From: Ampullaceana balthica
Taxonomy: Eukaryota > Mollusca > Gastropoda > Lymnaeidae
Direction of reading: 5' to 3'
DNA length: 64,000 nucleotides
Assembly (NCBI GenBank): GCA_944989445.1
Contig: CALYLW010000056.1
Span: forward strand, 407,948-471,947
In this document: piece after piece, positions 10,415 to 23,233 of the stretch
Position numbering within the stretch: the stretch's first letter is position 1
How the letters are laid out: each line of letters starts with the position of its first letter
The notes under the pieces: generated by a model
What the model was told of the DNA's origin: nothing
Database searches by the model: none
The model's input: the letters and a program-made list of their open reading frames with translations, nothing else
Made by a program: the position numbers and the translations under genes

Positions 10415-13400
10415 CCGTCCTTGCTGTAACAAACATCAAAACTAACAAACCACCTGGTAGTGGGGCGTCCTTATTGTAACACACATCATTACAAACAAAC
10501 TAGCAGGTAATAAGGCATCCTTGCTGTAGCAAATAACAACACAAACACACTAGCAGGTAATAAGGCATCCTTGCTGTAGCAAATAACAACACAAACACAC
10601 TAGCAGGTAATAAGGCATCCTTGCTGTAGCAAATAACAACACAAACACACTAGCAGGTAATAAGGCATCCTTGCTGTAGCAAATAACAACAAAAAACACA
10701 CTAGCAGGTAATAAGGCATCCTTGCTGTAGCAAATAACAACACAAACACACTAGCAGGTAATAAGGCATCCTTGCTGTAGCAAATAACAACACCAACATA
10801 CTAGCAGGTAATAAGGCATCCTTGCTGTAGCAAATAACAACACAACATACTAGCAGGTAATAAGGCATCCTTGCTGTAGCAAATAACAACACCAACACAC
10901 TAGCAGGTAATAAGGCATCCTTGCTGTAGCAAATAACAACACCAACACACTAGCAGGTAATAAGGCATCCTTGCTGTAGCAAATAACAACACAACACACT
11001 AGCAGGTAATTAGGCATCCTTGCTGTAACAAATAACAACCCCAACACACTAGAAGGTAATAAGGCATCCTTGCTGTAGCAAATAACAACACCAACATACT
11101 AGCAGGTAATAAGGCATTCTTGCTGTAGCAAATAACAACACAAACACACTAGCAGGTAATAAGGCATCCTTGCTGTAGCAAATAACAACACCAACATATT
11201 AGCAGGTAATAAGGCATCCTTGCTGTAGCAAATAACAACACAACATACTAGCAGGTAATAAGGCATCCTTGCTGTAGCAAATAACAACACAACATACTAG
11301 CAGGTAATAAGGCATCCTTGCTGTAGCAAATAACAACACCAACATACTAGCTGGTAATAAGGCATCCTTGCTGTAGCAAATAACAACACAACACACTAGC
11401 AGGTAATAAGGCATCCTTGCTGTAGCAAATAACAACACAAACACACTAGCAGGTAATAAGGCATCCTTGCTGTAGCAAATAACAACAAAAAACACACTAG
11501 CAGGTAATAAGGCATCCTTGCTGTAGCAAATAACAACACAACACACTAGCAGGTAATAAGGCATCCTTGCTGTAGCAAATAACAACACAAACACACTAGC
11601 AGGTAATAAGGCATCCTTGCTGTAGCAAATAACAACACCAACATACTAGCAGGTAATAAGGCATCCTTGCTGTGGCAAATAACAACACCAACATACTAGC
11701 AGGTAATAAGGCATCCTTGCCGTAGCAAATAACAACACCAACACACTAGCAGGTAATAAGGCATCCTTGCTGTAGCAAATAACAACACAACACACTAGCA
11801 GGTAATAAGGCATCCTTGCTGTAGCAAATAACAACACCAACACACTAGCAGGTAATAAGGCATTCTTGCTGTAGCAAATAACAACACCAACAGACTAGCA
11901 GGTAATAAGGCATTCTTGCTGTAGCAAATAACAACACCAACAGACTAGCAGGTAATAAGGCATCCTTGCTGTAGCAAATAAAAACACAACACACTAGCAG
12001 GTAATAAGGCATCCTTGCTGTAGCAAATAACAACACCAACACACTAGCAGGTAATAAGGCATCCTTGCTGTAGCAAATAACAACACCAACATACTAGCAG
12101 GTAATAAGGCATCCTTGCTGTAGCCAATAACAAAAACACACTAGCAGGTAATAAGGCATCCTTGCTGTAGCAAATAACAACACCAACATACTAGCAGGTA
12201 ATAAGGCATCCTTGCTGTAGCAAATAACAAAAACACACTAGCAGGTAATAAGGCATCCTTGCTGTAGCAAATAACAACACAACACACTAGCAGGTAATAA
12301 GGCATCCTTGCTGTAGCAAATAACAACACCAACACACTAGCAGGTAATAAGGCATCCTTGCTGTAGCAAATAACAACACAACATACTAGCAGGTAATAAG
12401 GCATCCTTGCTGTAGCAAATAACAACACAACATACTAGCAGGTAATAAGGCATCCTTGCTGTAGCAAATAACAAAAACACACTAGCAGGTAATAAGGCAT
12501 CCTTGCTGTAGTAAATAACAACACAACACACTAGCAGGTAATAAGGCATCCTTGCTGTAGCAAATAACAACACCAACATACTAGCAGGTAATAAGGCATC
12601 CTTGCTGTGGCAAATAACAACACCAACATACTAGCAGGTAATAAGGCATCCTTGCTGTAGCAAATAACAAAAACACACTAGCAGGTAATAAGGCATCCTT
12701 GCTGTAGTAAATAACAACACAACACACTAGCAGGTAATAAGGCATCCTTGCTGTAGCAAATAACAACACCAACATACTAGCAGGTAATAAGGCATCCTTG
12801 CTGTAGCAAATAACAAAAACACACTAGCAGGTAATAAGGCATCCTTGCTGTAGTAAATAACAACACCAACACACTAGCAGGTAATAAGGCATCCTTGCTG
12901 TAGCAAATAACAAAAACACACTAGCAGGTAATAAGGCATCCTTGCTGTAGCAAATAACAACACAACACACTAGCAGGTAATAAGGCATCCTTGCTGTAGC
13001 AAATAACAACACAAACACACTAGCAGGTAATAAGGCATCCTTGCTGTAGCAAATAACAACACAAACACACTAGCAGGTAATAAGGCATCCTTGCTGTAGC
13101 AAATAACAACACAACATACTAGCAGGTAATAAGGCATCCTTGCTGTAGCAAATAACAACACAACATACTAGCAGGTAATAAGGCATCCTTGCTGTAGCAA
13201 ATAACAACACAAACACACTAGCAGGTAATAAGGCATCCTTGCTGTAGCAAATAACAACACAACATACTAGCAGGTAATAAGGCATCCTTGCTGTAGCAAA
13301 TAACAACACAAACACACTAGCAGGTAATATGGCATCCTTGCTGTAGCAAATAACAACACAAACACACTAGCATGTAATATGGCATCCTTGCTGTAGCAAA

Positions 13401-14352
13401 TAACAACACAACACACTAGCAGGTAATAAGGCATCCTTGCTGTAGCAAATAACAACACCAACATACTAGCAGGTAATAAGGCATCCTTGCTGTAGCAAAT
13501 AACAACACAACATACTAGCAGGTAATAAGGCATCCTTGCTGTAGCAAATAACAACACAAACACACTAGCAGGTAATAAGGCATCCTTGCTGTAGCAAATA
13601 ACAACACAACATACTAGCAGGTAATAAGGCATCCTTGCTGTAGCAAATAACAACACAAACACACTAGCAGGTAATATGGCATCCTTGCTGTAGCAAATAA
13701 CAACACAAACACACTAGCATGTAATATGGCATCCTTGCTGTAGCAAATAACAACACAACACACTAGCAGGTAATAAGGCATCCTTGCTGTAGCAAATAAC
13801 AACACCAACATACTAGCAGGTAATAAGGCATCCTTGCTGTAGCAAATAACAACACAACATACTAGCAGGTAATAAGGCATCCTTGCTGTAGCAAATAACA
13901 ACACAAACACACTAGCAGGTAATAAGGCATCCTTGCTGTAGCAAATAACAACACAAACACACTAGCAGGTAATAAGGCATCCTTGCTGTAGCAAATAACA
14001 ACACAACATACTAGCAGGTAATAAGGCATCCTTGCTGTAGCAAATAACAACACAAACACACTTTCAGGTAATATGGCATCCTTGCTGTAGCAAATAACAA
14101 CACAAACACACTAGCATGTAATATGGCATCCTTGCTGTAGCAAATAACAACACAACACACTAGCAGGTAATAAGGCATCCTTGCTGTAGCAAATAACAAC
14201 ACCAACATACTAGCAGGTAATAAGGCATCCTTGCTGTAGCAAATAACAACACAACATACTAGCAGGTAATAAGGCATCCTTGCTGTAGCAAATAACAACA
14301 CAAACACACTAGCAGGTAATAAGGCATCCTTGCTGTAGCAAATAACAACACC
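10415..14352. repeat. 49/50-bp minisatellite, about 80 copies
   Basis: Units contain ACTAGCAGGTAATAAGGCAT, then CCTTGCTGTAGCAAATAACA. Lengths alternate between 46 and 50 bp through a variable AACACA spacer. Variants carrying TAATATGGC occur in pairs at 13324/13374, 13671/13721 and 14068/14118, which marks a higher-order repeat of 7 then 8 units. The first units (10415-10530) are most diverged. The minus strand gives repetitive hydrophobic frames that are artefacts. Regular unit variation without unique spacers excludes CRISPR. Confidence 0.95.
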
Positions 14353-14489
14353 AAAAAACAACTTAGCGATCATTCCTCACCAACAAAAACATAAAACATT
14401 TCAAATGTCCTCCAAGACCAAATTTCTTTTCTTCTTTTTCTTTACGACAAACAATGTCAACTACAAGGTACCTCAAACACTTATCGCGG

Positions 14490-14805
14490 TGTGTGTAAGT
14501 GTGTATATGTATCTGTGTGCGAAGGGTGGAGTGGGGAAAATCTAGATATTAACCTGATACCAATTCATTTTGTAAGAATTTATTGCTTTTATCTGATAAA
14601 GACTTTTGAAAATACCCAAATTGTGAAGGGTTTAATGTCAACTCTTTGTGCAAGAACAATGCGGGAAATGATTCTGAATATAATTTTTTGTAATGAATCT
14701 CGTTCGCTCTTATGTTGTGTTTGTGTTTATGTATGTGTATGTGAGCGTGCGTGTGTGTGTATGTGTGTGTCTGTGTGTGTGCGTGTGTGTGTGTGCGCGT
14801 GCTAT
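14490..14805. repeat. GT-rich degenerate microsatellite (two patches)
   Basis: TGTGTGT-type sequence lies at 14490-14520 and, more densely, at 14716-14805, with interruptions by TATG and GCGTG. The valine/cysteine-rich frames are artefacts. Confidence 0.8.
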
Positions 14806-15796
14806 CTCATTCTTTTTTCCTCTTTATTTTAGTGGGGTGGTTGGAGGTGATTAGTTTTTTAAAATATATTACTATTATACTTTGTTTGCTTGATTGTTAC
14901 GTCAAAGTTTTGGAATACTTTTTATATTGGTCAAATCGGCTCCACTCTATTATTTTTCCCATCTTATGGAAATACTGGTGATTGGTGAAGAGACAAACAT
15001 CTTGCAATAAGGTAAATGGTTAATCGAGTATCGAACTTTGAGAATTGATACCATTTTATTGAAGTTGATTTTTCATGGAATTTACGGGATAAAATAAACT
15101 GGAAGAGACCAAAGATAAGAACCGAACTTTAACTGATTTTAGTATGATATTAAACCATTGTCCAAACAGAGACAGTAAGAGCCCAAATGCCCGGCCACTA
15201 AAATCGTTAACTCATCATACAGACTCTTGATATTTTTGTAGAACTTATCCCACATAATGTTGATACTTCTTGTAGCTCAAGGGGAAAAAAATCCCCAAAG
15301 GAGCAGTTTTGTGTCCCTGTTATTGGACTTGGCTGGGTCATGTACTTTAAGCTTAATGTAATTAACGTGAATATCACCGGAGACTGGCACGTGTGAATAT
15401 GGATTAAGAGAAATGAAGTGGATATAACAGAGTGGATTATACTGACAAAACAAGAGAGCCATGGAGTCGACGTAACAGGAATGGAGCGGATACATTAGGT
15501 ATAATAAAGTGAACATAAAAACAGGAATCAATGGGACATGACAAAAGGAATGAAGTGGACATGGCGTGCATGAAGTAAACACAACAGGTATTAACTGTCT
15601 AGATAAAAATTTGTTACGAAGCTGTCGTAACAAATTTGTCGACAGAAGGGTCTTTACAAATCTAAAAGTGGCAGAACCATATCGGAAACATTGGAATGAA
15701 ATAAGACATCGATAAAAGTCAGGAAAATCTTATGTGATAGAATTTCCTTCAAAAATCATTTCTTTATTGGCTTTTCCCGTTCGTCTTTTCTGGAAT
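14806..15796. other. No recognised feature
   Basis: Intronic sequence with a degenerate GAAGTGGACAT/GAACATAA-like periodicity around 15420-15580. The minus-strand frame of 118 residues at 15277-15633 matches nothing I recognise. Confidence 0.45.
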
Positions 15797-16350
15797 TTAT
15801 ATTATTACCCCAACTTGGATTCTTAGAATAGAATTTGAATTCTTATTACCAAATTATATTATTACCCCAACTTGGATTCTTAGAATATAATCTGATTTCT
15901 TATTACTAAATTATATTATTACCCAACTTGGATTCTTAGAATAGAATTTGAATTCTTATTACCAAATTATATTATTACCCCAACTTGGATTCTTAGAATA
16001 TAATCTGATTTCTTATTACTAAATTATATTATTACCCAACTTGGATTCTTAGAATAGAATTTGAATTCTTATTACCAAATTATATTATTACCCCAACTTG
16101 GATTCCTAGAATAGAATTTGAATTCTTATTACTAAATTATATTATTACCCAACTTGGATTCTTAGAATAGAATTTGAATTCTTATTACCAAATTATATTA
16201 TTACCCCAACTTGGATTCCTAGAATAGAATTTGAATTCGTATTACTAAATTATATTATTACCCCAACTTGGATTCCTAGAATAGAATTTGAATTCTTATT
16301 ACCAAAATATATTATTACCCCACCTTGGATTCCTAGATTAGAATTTGATT
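15797..16350. repeat. 57-bp minisatellite, about 10 copies
   Basis: Units contain TTATTACCCCAACTTGGATT and AGAATAGAATTTGAATTC at a 57-bp period, with CCTAG or CTTAG variants. Confidence 0.92.
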
Positions 16351-17068
16351 TCTTAGTATTTTTAAAAAAAATTTAAATATTTTTTTGTGTGTCCCATAAC
16401 CTTATTACCAAAAGACAAAATCACAAGCCTTGAAACTTTGGTTTCTATTTTCAAAGCTCAAGTTAGGTTTGAGAGATTTCAGTTTCATATGAGAGATTGG
16501 TGTTAGATTACTCTGTGAATGGTGTTTATAAATGACCGATACCGTCTGTAAGTGGTGAATGGTGTTTGCAAGTTTTCACTTACGTTTGTAAGTCGTCAAT
16601 GGTGTATGTAAGTTAGGTTTAAGGTCCCAACTTCATATATCTTGCATCTTATTTTTTATGTTTTGCAAACGGCATGTCATAATTGAAGACATTGTCTAAA
16701 ATGGCTGCCTTATTGTTAAATTAATGGTATCGTCTGTTTCAAATCTACATTTCTATGGTTGAATGATATCTAGATGGTGGATTGAAATTCTCCAGCGGAA
16801 TCCGTTCGTTCATTGGAGTTTGTTGTGAAATGCGGTTGTACATGTTTATCAGAATAGTGACAAGGTGACGTCACATCCGTGTGATAAGGCTGCAGTGAAA
16901 TTTGTGTGGACGTACCGATGTTTTCAAAAGATGGCACCGGAAAGTCATCACGTGTGAGAGGCAATAGAACTTTGTAATGGCCATCATCGGAAGGACCGCT
17001 AAAAAGCAGGTATATAGAAAAATTTTGACCGGGATTGTAAACTCGAAGAGAGGTATGAGGACGTTCTC
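16351..17068. other. Mostly unique; weak GTAAGT-like periodicity
   Basis: Around 16500-16620 the phrase GTGAATGGTGTTT recurs loosely with GTAAG between copies. No exon is supported. Confidence 0.4.
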
Positions 17069-17398
17069 GGAAGTAAATGATGATACTGGCGGGAAGTAAA
17101 TGATGATACTGGCGGGAAGTAAATAATGATACTGGCGGGAAGTAAATGATGATACTGGCGGGAAGTAAATGATGATACTGGCGGGAAGTAAATGATGATA
17201 CTGGCGGGAAGTAAATGATGATACTGGCGGGAAGTAAATGATGATACAGGCGGAAAGTAAATGATGATACTGGCGGGAAGTAAATGATGATACTGGCGGG
17301 AAGTAAATGATGATACTGGCGGGAAGTAAATGATGATACTGGCGGGAAGTAAATGATGATACTGGCGGGAAGTAAATGATGATACTGGCGGGAAGTAT
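17069..17398. repeat. 23-bp minisatellite, about 14 copies
   Basis: Near-perfect units of GGCGGGAAGTAAATGATG plus ATACT. Only two or three units carry single-base changes (AATAATG, ACAGGCGGAAAG), so the array looks young or homogenised. Confidence 0.95.
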
Positions 17399-17640
17399 TT
17401 CGGACATCAATAATGTCTGCCCAGCCACCATATACTCATAAAGTTTACATGTACATGTACGGAGCGTATTGGTGAGGAGAGTGTATGACTACTTTTCCGT
17501 CACTGAGAACAACGGAGAGTACGTCACCAAAGTTATCCCAATGTTGAGAAACAAAGTTTACAGCCATGTTGCGAAGTCGTGTTCGAAAAGAAAGGGGGAA
17601 AAGAACAGGCACAAACATAAACATATTTAAAAATTTTAAA

Positions 17641-17716
17641 AATGTCTTAGCTGGACCTTGAGGCCCAGGACCTTCCGCGTGTTAAACGGATGTTATAACC
17701 CCTACACTACGAAATG
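17641..17716 (-). pseudogene. tRNA-Val(AAC)-like relic
   Basis: Reading down the minus strand from 17716, TAGTGTAGGGGTTATAACAT forms a tRNA D arm with a pairing GTGT/ACAT stem. TCCGT/GCGGA then forms a 5-bp anticodon stem around TTAACAC, which carries anticodon AAC. The T arm (CTGGGCCTCAAGGTCCAG) has an abnormal loop. The CATTTCG acceptor strand has no matching 3' strand, and a T run follows. This is a tRNA pseudogene or the head of a tRNA-derived SINE, not a working tRNA. Confidence 0.65.
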
Positions 17717-17933
17717 CATGTTATTCTGTGAAGGAACAGTGAAAGTGAACTCAAGAAGAATTGTTGGTCTCGATGACCCCCCCTCTCCACCACCTTTGTT
17801 TGCCAACCATAAACTGATTGGTCGACCCCAGCGAGGGTGATTCGTCATGCTTCTTTGCACATACTTGCTCTTGATTTGGGGAATTATATATACAGATAGA
17901 TAATGTAAAGACAGTATAGCTTTTATTGCATTA

Positions 17934-18056
17934 TCTCCCTTTAGAATAAACGTTTGATATCTTGGTGTAAGTACCAATCTCCCAAAATCTCCCTTTAGAA
18001 TAAACGTTGTTTGATATCTTGGTGTAAGCACCGATCTCCCATATCTCCCTTTAAGA
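17934..18056. repeat. Two-copy 54-57 bp tandem duplication
   Basis: ATCTCCCTTTAGAATAAACG and GATATCTTGGTGTAAG occur twice in a row, and a third partial ATCTCCCTTTA follows. Confidence 0.85.
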
Positions 18057-18369
18057 GTCTGTGTGATGCCCATGATGTGCGAACACTTTAAATCTCTTTT
18101 TGGTAATACATCAGACAGTTACTCTTCTTTAAACTTTGTGATGTGTTTACATTCACCGCCAACAAATGTTCACTTATTGCCAATGAAACTTCACGTAATG
18201 TCCTGAATGTTTTCAGTTTGATCAACATCTTTAATTTTTTTTTCTTAAAATTTTGGACAATGCGTAAATTTATCGCAGTTTAGAATTAATTCTTGTGGTT
18301 CCGTGCAAATGTTTTTTTTTGGGTCAATTATTTCTGACAAAAAAAATAATTCCCCAATGATCCCATAAG

Positions 18370-18573
18370 ACTCACGATTGTTGCCTATTCTTGCCGCCCA
18401 ACAACTCACCCCTAATCATCATACATGACTCACGAGTATTGCCTATTCTTGCGGCCCAAAAACTCACCCCGAATGATCCTACATGACTCACGAGTGTTGC
18501 CTATCCTTGCGGCCCAAAAACTCACCCCTACTGATCCTACTTGACTCACGACTTTTGCCTATCCCTAGCGGCC
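18370..18573. repeat. 58-bp minisatellite, 3.5 copies
   Basis: Units start ACTCACGA at 18370, 18428, 18486 and 18544 and include TTGCCTATTCTTGCGGCCCA. The last copy is partial. Confidence 0.9.
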
Positions 18574-19180
18574 AGGCCGAACTCCGCAGGGAAACACTGA
18601 AAACTCTTATGATCCACCCCCCGCTTGCAAGCTTTTTTATGACCAGTAAATCTCGCTGGTCTGGTAGCAGGGACATGCACAAGTGCTTGGTGACCCTGTA
18701 AGCTGTAAACTCTCAGACACATCATGTGCTGCATTCTGGTCCGTCTCAGACAAGGACATAAATTCCAGAGCAATACATCAGCGTACCCTGGGGACTTAAA
18801 GACTGTAGGGGGATGGGGGCCGTTAGGTTCCAATCAACATATGCCTGCAGGTACATACGTGGGTACCAAATGCGCGCTGGGTGCTGGTTTAATAACTACG
18901 AATATCTTCAAAGTCAACATCCCAAGTTGAAATTTGGAAAAATGTGTGTCAATGAAAAAAATAATTAAATCTGTATCTTATAATTCGCGATCTTTGTTTA
19001 GGGGAAAAAGATAGTTTTAGTAATCATTAGGTAAAGTGTGTCATATTCTGTTTAGTTTAAGGATTTTCAGTAAATTAAGAAAAATAGCGGCAATCCAGAG
19101 AAATCAGTAAGCCATTAACGTTTTCTGGCAGAGCATTGAAAGCTTCTGTCTTAAAGTTTTTCAACTTAAATGTTTAAAAT
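18574..19180. other. No recognised feature
   Basis: Several short frames overlap on both strands, but none carries a domain. The base composition is less AT-rich than the neighbourhood between 18580 and 18860. Confidence 0.4.
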
Positions 19181-19380
19181 CAGCCCGCAGCCGGAAATGG
19201 CCGGATTTATGAAGTGAAATTCGTCCGGAGTTGGAGCCGGATTTGTAAAAATGGCCGTTGTCCGGATTTGCCGAGCCATTATATATATGATTTATGAAGC
19301 AAAATCCTGCCGGAGCCGGATTTGTAAAAATGACCGGAATCGGATTAGCGGGAGCCGGATTCGAAATCCGGTATACCCCT
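19181..19380 (-). mobile_element. CCGGA-rich MITE
   Basis: Full of GCCGGATTT-type motifs. Read on the minus strand it starts TAGGGGTATACCGGATTTCG, which parallels the start of the element at 36944 (TGGAGATGTATCGGATTTCG). Both ends contain CAGCCC-like or CCCCTA-like sequence. It is non-coding. Its boundaries are less certain than those of the 36944 copy. Confidence 0.6.
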
Positions 19381-19410
19381 AGTGTATATATATACATTTA
19401 TTATATATAT

Positions 19411-20520
<1,110 letters not shown>

Positions 20521-20956
20521 TATGATGACTGGGTTGGCCTGAGGTTGTAAGTTAGTCGTATATTAGACTCCTGTGGCGACTGGGTTTGGTTCGCTGTGTG
20601 GTAGAAGGAAACGATGACGCCATGAGTCCCACGTGGGACGTATTGATGAAGTCACACCGGATGACTTGGTGAATGAGGCCAGCACATGCCACTGTCACAA
20701 ATGACTGGCACGTGGCGAAGTTAAATAAACAACAATGACACTTTTGTTATAGGCGATCTCTTTCTTTATATCAACATTAGAGGGAGTGCGAATCTCGACC
20801 GCGTGGCCAATAGTTAAATACACACCAGTTGTGTGAACGTGTTTAACACCCATGGGTAGTTTGCCTTGGCAAACAAAAGAGACTCCCTGTGATGATCTTG
20901 CAATAAGACGCCCTACCTCCCCCCCACCTTTTTTTCTCCTAGGCAAATTTTAAATT
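20521..20956. other. No recognised feature
   Basis: Intronic sequence. A C run near 20920 precedes the next dispersed element. No exon is supported. Confidence 0.45.
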
Positions 20957-21457
20957 AAAAAACCCGTAAAAAACCAAGTTTTTCACTATAAATCCTTTAT
21001 GTACTAGATGGAACTAAAAGAATGTTCATTAAAATACGCAGCGCAAGACCATCCAAAAATACAAAATTGCAGTTGTGTCGTAAAACATGTTTAACATAAT
21101 GCGCACCGATCACGAATATGTTTATAAAAAGTGTTGTCAATAAAATACGCAACTTATTGCGCGACAGAAAGGTCGTTCAATATAATACGCACCGCGACAC
21201 TCTATTTCAAAAAATAACATGATACATAGGAATAAATAAAATAATCTAAAAATTCAATCATTTAATTACCATACATGCGATCGATTTGAAATGTTGATAC
21301 ATAGTTTTTATCATCGCCACAAAACTGCTTGCTAAATTTCAGCTCGCTAGCTTACGAGGGAGTGGGTTAAAATCGATTTAAAGTTTTGGCGACCGACAAT
21401 CAAGCAAACAATCAAGGGTTCAAACAAACAGACACCACGAGTTAATATAAAGGATTT
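20957..21457. mobile_element. Dispersed element family C, copy 1
   Basis: Starts with AACCCGTAAAAAACCAAG then TTTTTCACTATAAATCC, and ends with CACGAGTTAATATAAAGGAT. AAATCC near the start and GGATTT at the end are inverted relative to each other. The sequence around AAAAACCAAGTTTTT can form a small hairpin. Internal landmarks are ATGCGATCGAT and AAATTTCAGCTCG. Other copies lie at 21468, 26835 and 60691. It is non-coding, and the class is not established. Confidence 0.7.
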
Positions 21458-21467
21458 TTAAAATAAG

Positions 21468-21944
21468 AAAAACCCGTAAAAAACCAAGTTTTTGACTATA
21501 AATCCTTTATGTACGAGAAGTAACTAAAAGAATGTTCATTATAATACGCAGCGCCAGACCATCCAGAAATACAAAATTGCAGTTGTGTCGTAAAACATGT
21601 TTAATATAATGCGCACCGATCAGGAATATGTTTATAAAAAGAGCTGTCAATAAAATACGCACCTTATTGCGCGACAGAAAGGTTGTTCAATATAATACGC
21701 ACCGCGACGCTCTATCTCAAAAAATAGCATGATACATAGGAATAAATAAAATAATCTAAAAAATCAATAATTTAATTACGGTACATGCGATCGATCTGAA
21801 ATTTTGATACATTGTTTTTATCATCGGTACGAAACTGCCTGCAAAATTTCAGCTCGTCATCTTGCGAGCAAGTGGGTTAAAAATCGATCAAAAGTTTTGG
21901 CGACAACGTCGGCCGCAGACACCACGAGTTAATATAAAGGATTT
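21468..21944. mobile_element. Dispersed element family C, copy 2 (tandem)
   Basis: Nearly the same length and sequence as the copy just upstream, in the same orientation, with about 10 bp between them. It retains GTACATGCGATCGATC, the Cys-free AT-rich middle, and the ending TTAATATAAAGGATTT. Confidence 0.72.
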
Positions 21945-22702
21945 AAATACAATTTTGGCGTATTATTTTTTTTTCAGATTTATTCTGTTTTAAACTTGGC
22001 TCCATAGACAAACAAACAAATTATGTACTGGAAACAATTGCGCAGGTTAAAATAATCATATGATATAAACATTATAAAAATTAAATGCAAAATACAGACA
22101 CAAAGACGACTACTAAAACTATTAAAATGTTTGTTTATGAGTATTGGCTCCGAAAGTTCAACCTCGGACGATACGTTCCTTGTTATTGGACCACTGGACG
22201 GAATGTTTATTTCGGCCTGTGATGGTTGCACCCAAATGTTTCAAACCATAACCCTAACAGTTCATGGTTATGTAATCCGTGAAAAAAATATCCTTAACAA
22301 TCGAAGTCTGGGAATTTATGTGATCTCACGAGAAGCTGTGTTTGGACGATTGCCTCTGTTCCAAATGACAAGTTCGTTGGTTTTGAAAGTTGATAAAACA
22401 AATGACGGGATTACAGTTCTGTGATACGACTCCCGCGATGCCCACTGGTACCCATCAAAGTCTACACCCTGGACTGGACAGTGAAACTGACAACTAGCTT
22501 TTGAGACTGACCTTAAGATGGCGACGACAGTGGGCGCCTGTGCAAATAAGTGAAATAATTGATAACTTGCTGACCCGCGTAGCATACGCCGCTAATGATT
22601 TAGTGACGGGTGAAGACTTCCTGAAAGACACGGTTTTCAAAATGGGGTGGGTTTGGGCAAACGACTGTGAGTGAATGAAAAGAAGGAACTCTGGAGAGAC
22701 CC
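21945..22702. other. No recognised gene; two unexplained frames
   Basis: A 97-codon + frame (22131-22424) and an 83-codon minus frame (21980-22231) overlap here. Neither has a recognisable domain, splice context or family match I can name. Confidence 0.4.
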
Positions 22703-23093
22703 GCGGCGTATCACCCGTAAAAAATGACGGAAGTGTTCAGCTGAAATCTATTTATTTTGAAAAAATGCACTTTTTTAGGGCGGCCGTGGCGCCCACCTTT
22801 TTCAAAAGCCCAACTAACTTGTCCTTGTTTGATCAATACGAAATATTAAATTTTCTGAAATGTACACAAAGTATGTTACAACTTTTTACATTGTTCCCTT
22901 TTTACAAAATTAAAATATCAGCGAAAATAATGACGTCATATAATATTTTGTTTTACAGCGCATATTGAATTTGCACACCTTTTGATGCATTGGTGGAGTA
23001 ATTTGGTTCGCTGCTTTCTAAAATTAGTATCTGTTGAACATACTTGCAGCTTGTCTCGCAGGGTCCGACCACGAAGAGAATTATATATATAGA
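22703..23093 (-). mobile_element. Non-autonomous Helitron
   Basis: On the minus strand it starts TCTATATATATAATTCTC at 23093, preceded by A. It contains CTAATTTTAGAAAGCAG and AATGCATCAAAAGG, and ends CCGTCATTTTTTACGG plus GTGATACG near 22703. The last bases should be CTAG, as in the 34500 copy, but read CCGC here, so the end is mutated. It is about 390 bp and non-coding. The plus-strand frame at 22675 is only this repeat. Confidence 0.72.
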
Positions 23094-23138
23094 TCTAGAT
23101 ATTTATTAACCTACTCAGTCTAGAAGTTTTTTATATCT

Positions 23139-23233
23139 CATTTAGTCATTTATATTTGTTAAAGATTTCATTTAGTCATTTATATTTGTTAAAGATTTCA
23201 TTTAGTCATTTATAGTTGTTAACAATTTCATTT
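23139..23233. repeat. 30-bp tandem repeat, about 3 copies
   Basis: TCATTTAGTCATTTATATTT followed by GTTAAAGATT repeats three times. The last copy is altered. Confidence 0.85.

Noticed and set aside
10415..14352. CRISPR-like regular array
   Set aside because: Whole units repeat and vary together with no unique spacers, and the context is a spliced eukaryotic gene. It is a minisatellite.
22131..22424. 97-residue frame as a gene
   Set aside because: No domain, no splice signals and an overlapping antisense frame of similar length.
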